This document shows positions 35,031 through 43,897 of a stretch of 64,000 bases of DNA, piece by piece. Each line of letters opens with the position of its first letter. Within the stretch, counting starts at the first letter, position 1. The stretch spans positions 1-64,000 of the forward strand of contig JAKATU010000035.1 of NCBI GenBank assembly GCA_021818585.1. Direction: 5' to 3'. The translations under genes and the position numbers were made by a program. Source of the stretch: Acidobacteriota bacterium. Its GTDB lineage: Bacteria; Acidobacteriota; Terriglobia; Terriglobales; Acidobacteriaceae. A model generated the notes under the pieces. It saw only the letters and a program-made list of their open reading frames with translations. It ran no database searches and was not told the origin of the DNA.

Positions 35031-36329
35031 TTATCCCGCTAGCACAATCTTCGATCCGCGGAAACCGTAGTACGCAATGAATACATAGCAAAGCACCGGC
35101 AGAATAAACGCGTGGTGAATCCCGATATGATCCGCCAGAATCCCCTGCAACTCCGGTATCACCGCGCCGCCCACAATCGCCACGCACAGCAACCCGGAAG
35201 CCTTGCCCGTCAATGGCCCAAGCTCCGCAATTGCAAGGGCGAAAATACTTGGGAACATGATCGAATTAAACAAGCCCACCAGGATGATCGTCCACATCGC
35301 AAAGTGCCCGTATGTCAGCATCGAAGCAATCACTAGGCAGCCTGCGACAATCGCGCAAATCCCCAAAACCGGCCCCGACCTCAAACGCTGCAAAACAGCC
35401 GAACCCGCGAAGCGACCAATCATCGCCCCGCCCCAGTAATAAGGCACGAGAATCGCAGCCGCTTCAAGACTCAACCCGCCAATATCCGGCTGGTGAAAAT
35501 AATTCGTCAAAAAGCTCCCGATCGAAACCTCGGCGCCTACATAGACAAATATGCCGATCGCACCCAGCACCAGGTGCCGATAATTCCACAAGCTATCTGT
35601 ATGTCCCGGATGCACAGGACGAAAATCGCGGGTCACATCCAATCGCGGAAAATTGTAAAACGCGATCAGCAATCCCAGCAGAACCAGCACAGCGGCAATG
35701 CCAACATACGGAATCTTCACCGTCGCGGCCTGCGCTACCCGGTACGCATGTTGCGCCAGCGGAGACAACATCTTTAGGTTCTTGATTACCTTCGGCGCTT
35801 CGCCCAGTATCAGCCAAGCCCCAAACAGAGGCGCCAGCACCGTTCCCAGAGAATTGAAAGCCTGCGTTAAGTTAAGACGGCTCGAAGACGTCTGTGGCGG
35901 CCCCAGAAAGGTCACATAAGGATTCGCCGCAACTTGAAGCATCGTAATCCCGGCAGCCAGCACAATCAGCGCTGCCAGAAACAGCGGAAAACTCGGAGCT
36001 GCCGCCGCAGGTACAAACAACATCGCGCCCAGCGCCATTGCGATCAACCCCACCACCATCGTGCGCTGATAACCAATCCGCTCCACCAGGAATCCGGAAG
36101 GCAGCCCGAAGATCGCGTACGCCGAGAAAAACGCAAACTGTACCAGCATCACCTCCGCATAATTCAGCGCAAATATCGACTTCAGGTGCGGAATCAGAAT
36201 GTCATTCAGAGAAGTGATGAATCCCCAGATAAAAAAGAGCGTCGTCACAATGGACATGGCAGCCACTTGCGTGCCGCCCGCGGAACTGGGCCTGTAAGAC
36301 GTGGAATTACCAGGACTGGAAATTGCCAT
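35031..36329 (-). CDS. sugar:H+ symporter of the FucP (fucose/glucose/galactose) MFS family
   Basis: A 12-helix major facilitator, 432 residues from MAISSPGNSTSYRP. The family motif FFIWGFITSLNDILIPHLKSIF opens the first helix. QFAFFSAYAIFGLPSGFLVERIGYQRTM holds the G-X-X-D/R-type loop, and AANPYVTFLGPP is the typical FucP/GluP stretch. NSIMFPSIFALAIAELGPLTGKASGLLC is also diagnostic. Substrate could be fucose, galactose, glucose or N-acetylglucosamine. The GAGGA ribosome binding site is rather distant (16 bases), so the start could be different. No catabolic genes are adjacent. Confidence 0.9.
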   Translation of the reverse strand: MAISSPGNSTSYRPSSAGGTQVAAMSIVTTLFFIWGFITSLNDILIPHLKSIFALNYAEVMLVQFAFFSAYAIFGLPSGFLVERIGYQRTMVVGLIAMALGAMLFVPAAAAPSFPLFLAALIVLAAGITMLQVAANPYVTFLGPPQTSSSRLNLTQAFNSLGTVLAPLFGAWLILGEAPKVIKNLKMLSPLAQHAYRVAQAATVKIPYVGIAAVLVLLGLLIAFYNFPRLDVTRDFRPVHPGHTDSLWNYRHLVLGAIGIFVYVGAEVSIGSFLTNYFHQPDIGGLSLEAAAILVPYYWGGAMIGRFAGSAVLQRLRSGPVLGICAIVAGCLVIASMLTYGHFAMWTIILVGLFNSIMFPSIFALAIAELGPLTGKASGLLCVAIVGGAVIPELQGILADHIGIHHAFILPVLCYVFIAYYGFRGSKIVLAG

Positions 36330-36656
36330 GATAGTTGTTCGTATCCTCGGTGGGTGAGCCAGTGCGGAAATGCCCCAGACCCCGGTGGAGTGATTCACTG
36401 AAACCTTAAACATAGATAATAGCTGGAATGTTCCCCGAATCTGCCGCGGAACTCAGATTTCCATCCTCTTAACCACTCTCCGCCGCGCGCGCAAGTGCTC
36501 TCGTCATAGCGTCATCACGAAGCAAATTCAGCAAAAATTAAGCAAAACGGAAATATTTTCAATCCATACACAAAATCTGCAACTTCTCCGTTCTTACAGC
36601 GTCCCTCATTTAACGACGCATCAGAAATTTGCAAAATGGCTTTACTCAGAGAACAT
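36330..36656. other. divergent intergenic region
   Basis: About 300 bases between the permease and the DUF5666-like gene. It becomes A/T-rich at 36520-36640. It should carry both promoters but I see no pair of hexamers with convincing spacing. No RNA gene or repeat is visible. Confidence 0.35.
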
Positions 36657-37910
36657 ATGCTAAAACGCAGGTCAGGCAAGACGATCGCACTTGCAGTACT
36701 TATCACCCTCGGCGGAGTACCACTCACCACTCTGGCCCTGCCCGCTGGGCTGGCTCCCATGCAGGCTGCCACCACGGCTCCCACACGTGTTCTGGGCACC
36801 GTCACCGCCGTCGGCAACGACACCCTCACCGTAAAATCGTCCTCGGGCACTTCCGTCACCGTAACCGTCAACGCCTCTACCCGCGTTCTCCGGCTTGAGC
36901 CGGGACAAAAAACCCTTTCCGCTGCGACTCCCATTCAACTCACCGACATCTCCGCCGGCGACCGCGCGCTCGTCTCCGCCACCGGCAGCGGGAACACGCT
37001 GACCGCTAACCTCATTGTGGCAATGAAGGAATCCGACATCGCTGCTCGCCAGCAGGCCGAAGAAGAAGACTGGCAGCGCAACGGAGTAGGCGGCATCGTC
37101 AAATCAGTCGATCCAACCAGCAACACCATCGTCCTGGCATCTGCCAATCACGACATCACGATTCAGGTTCCGCCCTCCATCAGCATTCGTAAGTACGCTG
37201 AAGATTCGGTCGCATTCAAAAACACAAAACCGTCGTCACTATCCGCCATCGAGCCGGGCGACCAACTCCGCGCCAAAGGCACCCACAGCCAGGACGGCAG
37301 AACCGTAACAGCCAACGCCATCGTCTTTGGCAACTTCCAAAATATCGCGGGGCTGATCCTGAGCGTCAATGCCTCGGCGAAAACATTCACCCTCAAAGAT
37401 CTCGCGAACAAAAAGCTAGTCACTCTCACGGTCAACGACAATTCCTCGCTCCGCGAACTTCCCGAGCGTGTAGCTCAATTCGTCGCCATGCGCCTGCGGG
37501 CCATGAAAGAAGCAAAAAGGAATGCAGGTGCCCATGGCAATGACGAATCCCCTCAGGCGCACGCCTGGCATCACCGCCCCGGAGCTGGACCCGGAGCAGG
37601 ACCGATGGGACAGCAACCCGGCGGCGCACCCGGCTTCAGCCGCGTACTCGATCGCGCAACCCCAATTGAACTCTCCGCTCTGCACAAGGGTGACGCCGTC
37701 ATGGTCGTCGCTTCCCGAAGTTCAAATGGCAATCCGGGCACGGCTCTTACGCTTCTTTCTGGCGTAGCGCCGATGTTCCGGGCTTCCAGAAAAGCCAGCC
37801 AGAGCATGTTCTCGTCCTCGTGGAGCCTCGGTGGAGGCCAGTCAGCCAGCGGATCCGGTGGTTCCGATGGCAGCGGACAACAGAACAACAACAGTCCGCA
37901 GCAAAAGTAA
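36657..37910 (+). CDS. exported DUF5666-like protein with three beta repeats
   Basis: About 417 residues from MLKRRSGKTIALAV; an in-frame ATG lies seven codons upstream. Signal peptide (LAVLITLGGVPLTTLALPAG). Three related beta-rich modules follow: GTVTAVGNDTLTVKSSSGTS, GGIVKSVDPTSNTIVLAS and GLILSVNASAKTFTLKDL, each ending in a GD-type turn (ISAGDRALVSA, IEPGDQLRAKG, LHKGDAVMVVA), as in DUF5666/OB-like proteins. A His/Gly/Pro-rich linker (HHRPGAGPGAGPMGQQPGG) and a low-complexity Ser/Gly/Gln tail close it. Function unknown. It lies 42 bases upstream of the TonB-dependent receptor, probably in one operon. Confidence 0.75.
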   Translation: MLKRRSGKTIALAVLITLGGVPLTTLALPAGLAPMQAATTAPTRVLGTVTAVGNDTLTVKSSSGTSVTVTVNASTRVLRLEPGQKTLSAATPIQLTDISAGDRALVSATGSGNTLTANLIVAMKESDIAARQQAEEEDWQRNGVGGIVKSVDPTSNTIVLASANHDITIQVPPSISIRKYAEDSVAFKNTKPSSLSAIEPGDQLRAKGTHSQDGRTVTANAIVFGNFQNIAGLILSVNASAKTFTLKDLANKKLVTLTVNDNSSLRELPERVAQFVAMRLRAMKEAKRNAGAHGNDESPQAHAWHHRPGAGPGAGPMGQQPGGAPGFSRVLDRATPIELSALHKGDAVMVVASRSSNGNPGTALTLLSGVAPMFRASRKASQSMFSSSWSLGGGQSASGSGGSDGSGQQNNNSPQQK

Positions 37911-37952
37911 ACCCAGGCCCGTTCCAACACGATCGTTGAAAGCAGGATACTT

Positions 37953-40900
37953 GTGATTCTTAGGAATATTTCTCGCTCTTTTTCTGTATTTGTCCTCATG
38001 GCTTTGCTGACCAGCGCGCTAGCAGCCTTTGCGCAATCAGCGACCACAGGTATTCGCGGCAAAGTTGCCGACCCCACCGGGGCCGTAATTCCCAACGCGA
38101 CCATAACGGTGACCACTCCAAACGGAAAAGACGTAGCGGCCACGACATCCTCGTCGAGCGGCTCTTACCGTGTCACGAACATCACGCCCGGCATCTACAA
38201 CGTAGACATTACCGAGCAGGGCTTCGCCCCGTTTCATGGAGAGGCCGTCCGCGTCATCGCCGGTCACATCGCCAGCGTCAACGCAACCCTGGCAATTGCA
38301 GTACAGCAGCAGCAGGTTCACGTCCAGGCTGACGAGCATCAGATCAGCACCAGCCCCACTGACAATGTCAGCACCATCGATCTTAAGGGCAGCGCACTCA
38401 ACGCTCTCTCCGACGATCCCGACCAGTTGCAGAATGAGCTCGAAGCTCTCGCCGGTCCGGGTGCCGGCCCCAACGGCGCGCAAATCTACATCGACGGATT
38501 CTCCGGCGGACAGCTCCCCCCGAAATCCGATATCCGTGAAATCAAAATCAACTCCAATCCTTTCTCCGCGCAGTATTCGCGCCTTGGTTACGGCCGCATT
38601 GAAATCTTTACCAAGCCTGGCACCGGCCACTGGCATGGCTCGTACCACACAATGGGCAACTACTCAGCCTTTAACGCGCAGAACCCTATCCTCAATGCAA
38701 ACCTTCTGCCCGGCGAAACGGCCAACATTCAGGAGCCCAGCTACTACGCCTACATGATGTTCGGCAATCTCAGCGGTCCCATCCACAAGGGAATGGATAT
38801 GAACCTCAATGTGTTCACCCGGCATGATGCAAGCCAGAGCATCATCAATGCGCTCAATCCCGTCGCCAACTCCTCTGGCGTCCTTCCCACCCTCAGCGAG
38901 TCATACGCTACTCCTGCAACTCGCTTCTTCATCGGACCGCAAACAAGCTTCCAGGTCGGCAAAAATAATACATTCACCCTCCGTTACGCCTACTTCCGGG
39001 CACACAGTACAAATAGCGGTGTCGGTGGACTCTCACTGCCTTCACAGGGTGTCAATTCCACTTTTTCTGACAGCACGGTGCAGGTGGCAGACAGTATCGT
39101 CATGGGAAACCATCTCGTGGATGACATCGCCGTCCAGATTCATCACAGGAATAGCAGCAGCGCAGCCGTCAGCTCTTTGCCGAGCGTGACCTTGACGAGC
39201 AGCTTCGTCACCGGCGGCAGCACTTCGCAAACTTCTAACTCCACCTCGAACGACGTGGACCTGCACGATTACTTCACTGCCAGCGCAGGCACTCACAGCA
39301 TCAGTTTTGGTGGACGTCTCCGCACCTTTAACGACACCAGCTACTCCACAGCAGGCTCCAACGGAGCCTATCTCTTTACCGCGCTGTCGCAGTATCTACC
39401 TTCCTCTGGCAACCCCACGCCGCAGCAGTACACCTACACCAAAATTAACAACCCAACCTCAAAGGCGTTCCTGGTCGATGCAGCGCTCTATTACCAGGAC
39501 GACTGGAACGTGAATCGTCGATTTGAGTTCAGCTACGGTGTCCGCTGGGAAACACAAAACGACATCAGCGACCACAACAGTTGGGCTCCTCGCATCTCAC
39601 TGGCTTACGCTCTCGACGGAAACGCCAAGAAAAAAGCAAAGACGGTGCTTCGCGCCGGTTACGGCTGGTTCTACACTCCGTTCCATATCTCGGAGTACCT
39701 CAACACCGTCCGCTTCAACTACACCCCCACGGGCGTCCCGAATGAGCAGCAGTTCACGCTTAGCAATCCAGGCTTTTATAACCCCGACCAGACCACCCCT
39801 ATCGACTCCACATCGTCGAACGCAACAGCCACCGCACCCACCTATTACACCATCGACCCGCACCTGCATGTGGCGAATGACATGGAAGGTGCTATCGGCA
39901 TCGATCGCCAGATCGCCAAGAATATCACCGGCAACGTCACTTACCTCTACACGCAGGGCGTGCATCAATACCTCACCAACAACCTCGGCGCATTACCCAA
40001 CGTAAACGTCAATCCAGCCACCCAGATGTACACCGGCACTGTCAGTGCGCCCACACAAAACATTTATCAATACCAGTCAGGTGGCATCTACAAAGAAAGC
40101 CAGATCATCACATCGATTCACGCCTATTACAAAGCCGTAACTCTCTTCAGCTACTACAGCTATAGCAACGCAAAGGCGGACACAAGCGGCATCGGCTATC
40201 ATCCCACCGTCGCCAGCGACCTTGGTGTCGATTATGGACGCGCCAACTTCGACGTACATAACCGGTTTCTGATGCTCACGACCATTCAGGCTCCGTGGCG
40301 TCTGACCTTCGCGCCTATCTTTTATGCAACCTCGGGCAGCCCCTTCAACATCACCGTCGGCAACGACCTTACCGGCAACAATTTTTACAATGCGCGCCCC
40401 ACCTACGCCGCTAACTGTTCCGAACCGAACACCGTGAAAACGCCTTATGGCTGTCTGGACGCAATTCCGGTCGGCAACGGTGCTGGCCCGAACGGCCTCA
40501 ATGAGCGCATCGTTCCCTACAACCTGGGCACCGGTCCTTCCACTTACGGAATCAACATGCGCGTCAGCAAGGTCATCGGCTTTGGTCCAAAGGTCCAGGG
40601 TGGCGGCGGTGGCGGCTTCCACGGTCATGGCCACGGTGGCGGACTGGGAGGACGAGGCCTTAGCGGCAACTCTGGGCCCATCGGCAGGTTCAACGCTTCC
40701 GTTGCCCGCAAGTACACCCTCACGCTGGCGGCGTTTGGTACAAACCTTCTCAACCATGAGAACCTGGCTGCACCGAACGGCACCATCGGGCTCACCACCG
40801 TAAACAGCAGCAGCTCCACGGCATGCAGCAACAGTGATTACCTCACCACAAGCACGACCGGAGCCACTGAGTGCGCAGGGCGCTTCTTCCTCAAATCTCA

Positions 40901-40979
40901 GAGCCTTGCGGGAGGATTCTTCAGCCAGAACACCTCTGGCAACCGCAGCATCTTCCTTGAGGCAACTCTCAACTTCTAG
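37953..40979 (+). CDS. Oar-like TonB-dependent outer-membrane receptor with carboxypeptidase-regulatory domain
   Basis: 1008 residues from a GTG preceded by AGGATAC. Signal peptide FVLMALLTSALAAFA. The CarboxypepD_reg domain (about 30-115) reads GIRGKVADPTGAVIPNATIT and NITPGIYNVDI. A plug-like region with NGAQIYIDGFSGG and REIKINSNPFSAQYSRLGYG follows, then a long barrel rich in aromatic and Asn/Ser strands ending FLEATLNF, a C-terminal Phe as for BAM substrates. A Gly/His-rich loop (GGGGGGFHGHGHGGG, near 885) may bind metal. These proteins are abundant in Acidobacteriota; the ligand is unknown, possibly large glycans or peptides. Confidence 0.9.
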   Translation: MILRNISRSFSVFVLMALLTSALAAFAQSATTGIRGKVADPTGAVIPNATITVTTPNGKDVAATTSSSSGSYRVTNITPGIYNVDITEQGFAPFHGEAVRVIAGHIASVNATLAIAVQQQQVHVQADEHQISTSPTDNVSTIDLKGSALNALSDDPDQLQNELEALAGPGAGPNGAQIYIDGFSGGQLPPKSDIREIKINSNPFSAQYSRLGYGRIEIFTKPGTGHWHGSYHTMGNYSAFNAQNPILNANLLPGETANIQEPSYYAYMMFGNLSGPIHKGMDMNLNVFTRHDASQSIINALNPVANSSGVLPTLSESYATPATRFFIGPQTSFQVGKNNTFTLRYAYFRAHSTNSGVGGLSLPSQGVNSTFSDSTVQVADSIVMGNHLVDDIAVQIHHRNSSSAAVSSLPSVTLTSSFVTGGSTSQTSNSTSNDVDLHDYFTASAGTHSISFGGRLRTFNDTSYSTAGSNGAYLFTALSQYLPSSGNPTPQQYTYTKINNPTSKAFLVDAALYYQDDWNVNRRFEFSYGVRWETQNDISDHNSWAPRISLAYALDGNAKKKAKTVLRAGYGWFYTPFHISEYLNTVRFNYTPTGVPNEQQFTLSNPGFYNPDQTTPIDSTSSNATATAPTYYTIDPHLHVANDMEGAIGIDRQIAKNITGNVTYLYTQGVHQYLTNNLGALPNVNVNPATQMYTGTVSAPTQNIYQYQSGGIYKESQIITSIHAYYKAVTLFSYYSYSNAKADTSGIGYHPTVASDLGVDYGRANFDVHNRFLMLTTIQAPWRLTFAPIFYATSGSPFNITVGNDLTGNNFYNARPTYAANCSEPNTVKTPYGCLDAIPVGNGAGPNGLNERIVPYNLGTGPSTYGINMRVSKVIGFGPKVQGGGGGGFHGHGHGGGLGGRGLSGNSGPIGRFNASVARKYTLTLAAFGTNLLNHENLAAPNGTIGLTTVNSSSSTACSNSDYLTTSTTGATECAGRFFLKSQSLAGGFFSQNTSGNRSIFLEATLNF

Positions 40980-41012
40980 GTTAAGAGTTGCCCCAAAATC
41001 CATAATTCCCGA

Positions 41013-41041
41013 TTGACGTAGCGCGATAACCGGGTTATACT
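41013..41041 (+). promoter_or_regulatory. near-consensus sigma70 promoter of the sulfite reductase operon
   Basis: TTGACG (41013-41018) and TATACT (41036-41041) are separated by exactly 17 bases. Counting from the -10 box, +1 falls on A41048, the first base of the leader ORF's ATG, so the transcript should be leaderless. Confidence 0.8.
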
Positions 41042-41047
41042 TTTAGT

Positions 41048-41116
41048 ATGAGCTACGCCACCATCATGGTCTGTATGTGCTGTCGCTGTCTGCGGACCGC
41101 GAAGGCCATGGCGTAG
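41048..41116 (+). CDS. leaderless cysteine-rich leader peptide (putative attenuator)
   Basis: 22 codons, MSYATIMVCMCCRCLRTAKA then MA and TAG. Cys occurs at positions 9, 11, 12 and 14 (codons at 41072, 41078, 41081 and 41087), a density not expected by chance. The predicted transcription start coincides with its ATG, and a rho-independent terminator at 41145 separates it from the sulfite reductase gene. Bases 41053-41060 (CTACGCCA) can pair with 41109-41116 (TGGCGTAG). That second segment could instead pair imperfectly with CTAGCC (41153-41158) in the terminator's left arm. This is the logic of ribosome-mediated attenuation: scarce Cys-tRNA stalls the ribosome early and frees an antiterminator. 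Polycysteine leaderless ORFs of this kind are known in mycobacteria. Mechanism inferred, not shown. Confidence 0.75.
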   Translation: MSYATIMVCMCCRCLRTAKAMA

Positions 41117-41144
41117 GTACACACCACAGCTCAACCCTTCACGG

Positions 41145-41180
41145 ATCCCGCACTAGCCTGGCTAATGCGGGATTTCTGTT
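41145..41180 (+). terminator. attenuator terminator before the sulfite reductase gene
   Basis: ATCCCGCA pairs with TGCGGGAT over 8 bp, then after a C-A mismatch CTAG/GGCTAA adds three more pairs around loop CCTGG. TTCTGTTT follows. It lies between the leader peptide stop (41116) and the downstream ribosome binding site CAGGAGCC (41202). Confidence 0.8.
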
Positions 41181-41212
41181 TATCCCACACATCTGAAGAC
41201 CACAGGAGCCAC

Positions 41213-42910
41213 ATGGCCGACGCCGCAGCTGTCAAGGAAACCAAAACACAAAAGATCGAACGACTCAAAGTCGAAAAGAACCCCTGGCAGTTTTTTGACG
41301 ATGTCCGCCGCTTCGCACAGGAAGGTCGCGACAGCGTCGTGCCTGAGTGGGCGGGAATGTACTTCAAGTGGTGGGGCATCTACACCCAGGGTGACGGCCT
41401 CGGCGTCACCGGCGGCAAAGGTGGCGAAGGTGTCGTCACCCCCTACTTCATGATGCGCATTGGCATTCCAAACGGCATCCTCCGCTCCGATCAGCTCAAG
41501 GTCATCGCCAACCTGACCCAGCGCTACGGCCGCGACATCGCCGACATCACCGTTCGTCAGAACATCCAGCTGCACTGGCTCACCATCGAATCTCTCCCGG
41601 AAATCGTCGACGCGCTCGACCAGATCGGGCTCTCCCCCCGTGGAGCTTGCGGCGACGTCGTCCGCAATGTAACCGGCTGCCCGCTCGCCGGCATCGCGGC
41701 AGATGAGATTTGCGACGCCTCGCCGCTGGCCATCGAACTCTCCGAGGGCCTCATCGGCAACGCCGAATTCTACAACCTACCCCGCAAGTTCAAAATCTCT
41801 GCGACTGGCTGCTCGTCATGGTGCAACTACCCTGAGATTAACGACATCGCCTTTACGCCGGCGCGCCGCGGCGGAAAAAACGGCTTCAGCGTCCGCGTAG
41901 GCGGCGGCCTCTCCAACGAGCCGCACCTCGCCGTCAAACTGGACGCATTTCTACTTGAAAGCCAGGTATTTGAAGTAGCCAAAACCATCACAGAGATCTT
42001 CCGCGACCAGCAGGGATTGCGCGAAAGCCGTGACCGGGCCCGAATCAAGTACCTCTTCCTCAAAGAAGGCTGGACACCGCAATCCTTCCTGCAGGAGATC
42101 GAGCACCGCCTCGGTTATCCATTGCCGCCCGCAGGCGAAGAGCACATCCCCAGCGATGTCCTTCGCGACCACGTCGGCATCCACCCGCAGAAGCAGCCCG
42201 GGCTCTCCTACATCGGCGCATCGGTTCTGCGCGGCCGCCTCACCGGACTCCAGTTGCAACAGGCCGCCGAACTCGCTGAGAAATACGGCTCCGGAGACCT
42301 CCGCCTCACCACCATGCAGAACCTGATTTTCATCAACATCCCCAGACACCGCACCGCGGAGCTGGCTTGCGAAATCGAGCGCATCGGTCTGCGCGTCGAG
42401 GGCTCCCACTTCTGGCGCGGAGCCGTCGCCTGCACCGGCACTGAGTTCTGCAAGCTCGCCATCACGGAAACCAAGGGATTCACGCGCTGGCTCGTCGACG
42501 AGCTCGAAGAGCGCCTGCCGGCCTTCGATCAGGAGCTCAAGCTCCACGTCACCGGATGCCCCAACAGCTGCGGCCAGCACTGGATTGCCGACATCGGCCT
42601 CGAAGGCAAAAAAATCAAGCACAACGGCCAGCTCGTCGACGCTTACTACTTCTGCGTAGGTGGCGGCGTAGGCAAAAACGCGGGCTTTGCGCGACCAGTC
42701 GGCTATCGCGCACCGGCCACCGAAGTTCCGGCCTCGCTGGAACGCCTCCTCGGCTTCTACCTCAACGACCGTCGGCAAAACGAAGAACTGCGAGCATGGT
42801 TCGCCCGTCACGATGAAGCGCAGCTTCGCGCGCTCCTTGCCGGAGAAACCATTGCCCCGGTCGAACGCGACAAGCCCATCGGGCGCGTCCCTCATGGAGC
42901 CGCCGAATGA
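41213..42910 (+). CDS. siroheme [4Fe-4S] sulfite/nitrite reductase, ferredoxin type
   Basis: Six-electron reduction of sulfite to sulfide (or nitrite to ammonia). From MADAAAVKETKTQ the chain is 565 residues, the length of single-polypeptide ferredoxin-dependent enzymes. The cluster and siroheme ligands are the Cx5C pair Cys407/Cys413 (ACTGTEFCKL) and the Cx3C pair Cys449/Cys453 (VTGCPNSCGQ). RQNIQLHW and the parallel TTMQNLIF are the duplicated substrate-half motifs. The Cys-rich leader, the coupled siroheme gene and the nearby TauE/SafE exporter favour sulfite as substrate. A strong CAGGAGCC ribosome binding site precedes the ATG. Confidence 0.93.
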   Translation: MADAAAVKETKTQKIERLKVEKNPWQFFDDVRRFAQEGRDSVVPEWAGMYFKWWGIYTQGDGLGVTGGKGGEGVVTPYFMMRIGIPNGILRSDQLKVIANLTQRYGRDIADITVRQNIQLHWLTIESLPEIVDALDQIGLSPRGACGDVVRNVTGCPLAGIAADEICDASPLAIELSEGLIGNAEFYNLPRKFKISATGCSSWCNYPEINDIAFTPARRGGKNGFSVRVGGGLSNEPHLAVKLDAFLLESQVFEVAKTITEIFRDQQGLRESRDRARIKYLFLKEGWTPQSFLQEIEHRLGYPLPPAGEEHIPSDVLRDHVGIHPQKQPGLSYIGASVLRGRLTGLQLQQAAELAEKYGSGDLRLTTMQNLIFINIPRHRTAELACEIERIGLRVEGSHFWRGAVACTGTEFCKLAITETKGFTRWLVDELEERLPAFDQELKLHVTGCPNSCGQHWIADIGLEGKKIKHNGQLVDAYYFCVGGGVGKNAGFARPVGYRAPATEVPASLERLLGFYLNDRRQNEELRAWFARHDEAQLRALLAGETIAPVERDKPIGRVPHGAAE

Positions 42911-43575
42911 GCCTCTTTCCCGCTTTTCTCAAGCTACGCAACCGGCCCTGCCTCGTCGTCGGCGCGGGTGAAATCGCGTGGTCCAAAATCACCTCGCTGC
43001 TCGATGCAGAAGCGGACATCCGGGTCATCGCAACAGAAGCGCGCGATGAGGTCCATCAGCTCGCCGCCCAGGGCCGCATCCGTCTGGAACTTCGTGCCTA
43101 CATACCCGACGATGTTCTCGGAAACTTCCTCGTCATCGCGGCCACCGATGATCGCGACGTCAACGCCGTCGTATACAAGGACGCAGAAGACCGCGATATT
43201 CTCTGCAACGCCGTCGACGATCCACCCAACTGCGACTTCTACTTCGGCTCCATCGTCCGCCGTGGCGACCTGCAGATCGCGATCTCCACCAACGGCGAAA
43301 GCCCGGCTCTGGCACAGCGTCTGCGTCGCGAAATCAACGCCGCGCTGCCGGAAGACCTCGGCCGCTGGCTCGCGGACCTGGGCGAGCTCCGCCGCGAAGT
43401 AATGCAGATTTACCCTGCAGGCGAGCATCGCAAGCAGTTGTTGCATACGCTCGCCCAACGCGAAGTTTGCCGCTCCGAGAGCTGCCCCTCCCGCCGGCTC
43501 GCGCTCGGCCCGCACGACGGCATCAATGTCCAAACACAAGGCTATATAGCAGAACAGCCAACACCAGGCCGCTGA
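42907..43575 (+). CDS. siroheme synthase: precorrin-2 dehydrogenase / sirohydrochlorin ferrochelatase
   Basis: Makes the siroheme cofactor of the upstream reductase. The 222-residue protein starts within the reductase stop (ATGA overlap). The N-terminal Rossmann domain reads CLVVGAGEIAWSKITSLL, a slight variant of the usual GGGxVAxRK; it is followed by VIAATDDRDVNAVV, NAVDDPPNCDFYFGSIVRRGD and ISTNGESPALAQRLRREI. This is the MET8/SirC/CysG-N unit without the methyltransferase half. Its last 53 bases overlap the 3' end of the convergent DUF1634 gene. Confidence 0.92.
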   Translation: MSLFPAFLKLRNRPCLVVGAGEIAWSKITSLLDAEADIRVIATEARDEVHQLAAQGRIRLELRAYIPDDVLGNFLVIAATDDRDVNAVVYKDAEDRDILCNAVDDPPNCDFYFGSIVRRGDLQIAISTNGESPALAQRLRREINAALPEDLGRWLADLGELRREVMQIYPAGEHRKQLLHTLAQREVCRSESCPSRRLALGPHDGINVQTQGYIAEQPTPGR

Positions 43576-43897
43576 CGGCCACATACAGCCGATCACGCTG
43601 CGTAAAGAACCCCACAACGCACATAAACACGCGCGCGATCGGCGTGATGATCAGCACCAGCAGCCCCAACTGAATCATCCCGCGCGCGCGGCCATGAATC
43701 GCGCCCAGAAAAATCTGTACCGGGTCGCGCAGCGTAATCGGCTCACCGTGAAAATGATGGTAGCTCGCAACCGGCCCCTGATTCTGAAACAGATACATCA
43801 CACCGCCCAGAAAAACGAGCGCAGCCGCCGTCAGCACGCCAAAGCGCAGCATGTTGGAGATAATATCGTCCATCCGCTGGTCATCCCACGCTCTCAT
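43523..43897 (-). CDS. DUF1634 membrane protein, partner of the TSUP exporter
   Basis: 124 residues with three hydrophobic helices: LRFGVLTAAALVFLGGVMYLF, GMIQLGLLVLIITPIARVFM and RLYVAVSGLVLAVLLYSLVFG. DUF1634 proteins are commonly encoded beside TauE/SafE exporters, as here: it starts four bases inside the exporter gene's end (ATGA). The role is presumably accessory. Its 3' end overlaps the siroheme synthase gene by 53 bases on the opposite strand. Confidence 0.85.
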   Translation of the reverse strand: MRAWDDQRMDDIISNMLRFGVLTAAALVFLGGVMYLFQNQGPVASYHHFHGEPITLRDPVQIFLGAIHGRARGMIQLGLLVLIITPIARVFMCVVGFFTQRDRLYVAVSGLVLAVLLYSLVFGH

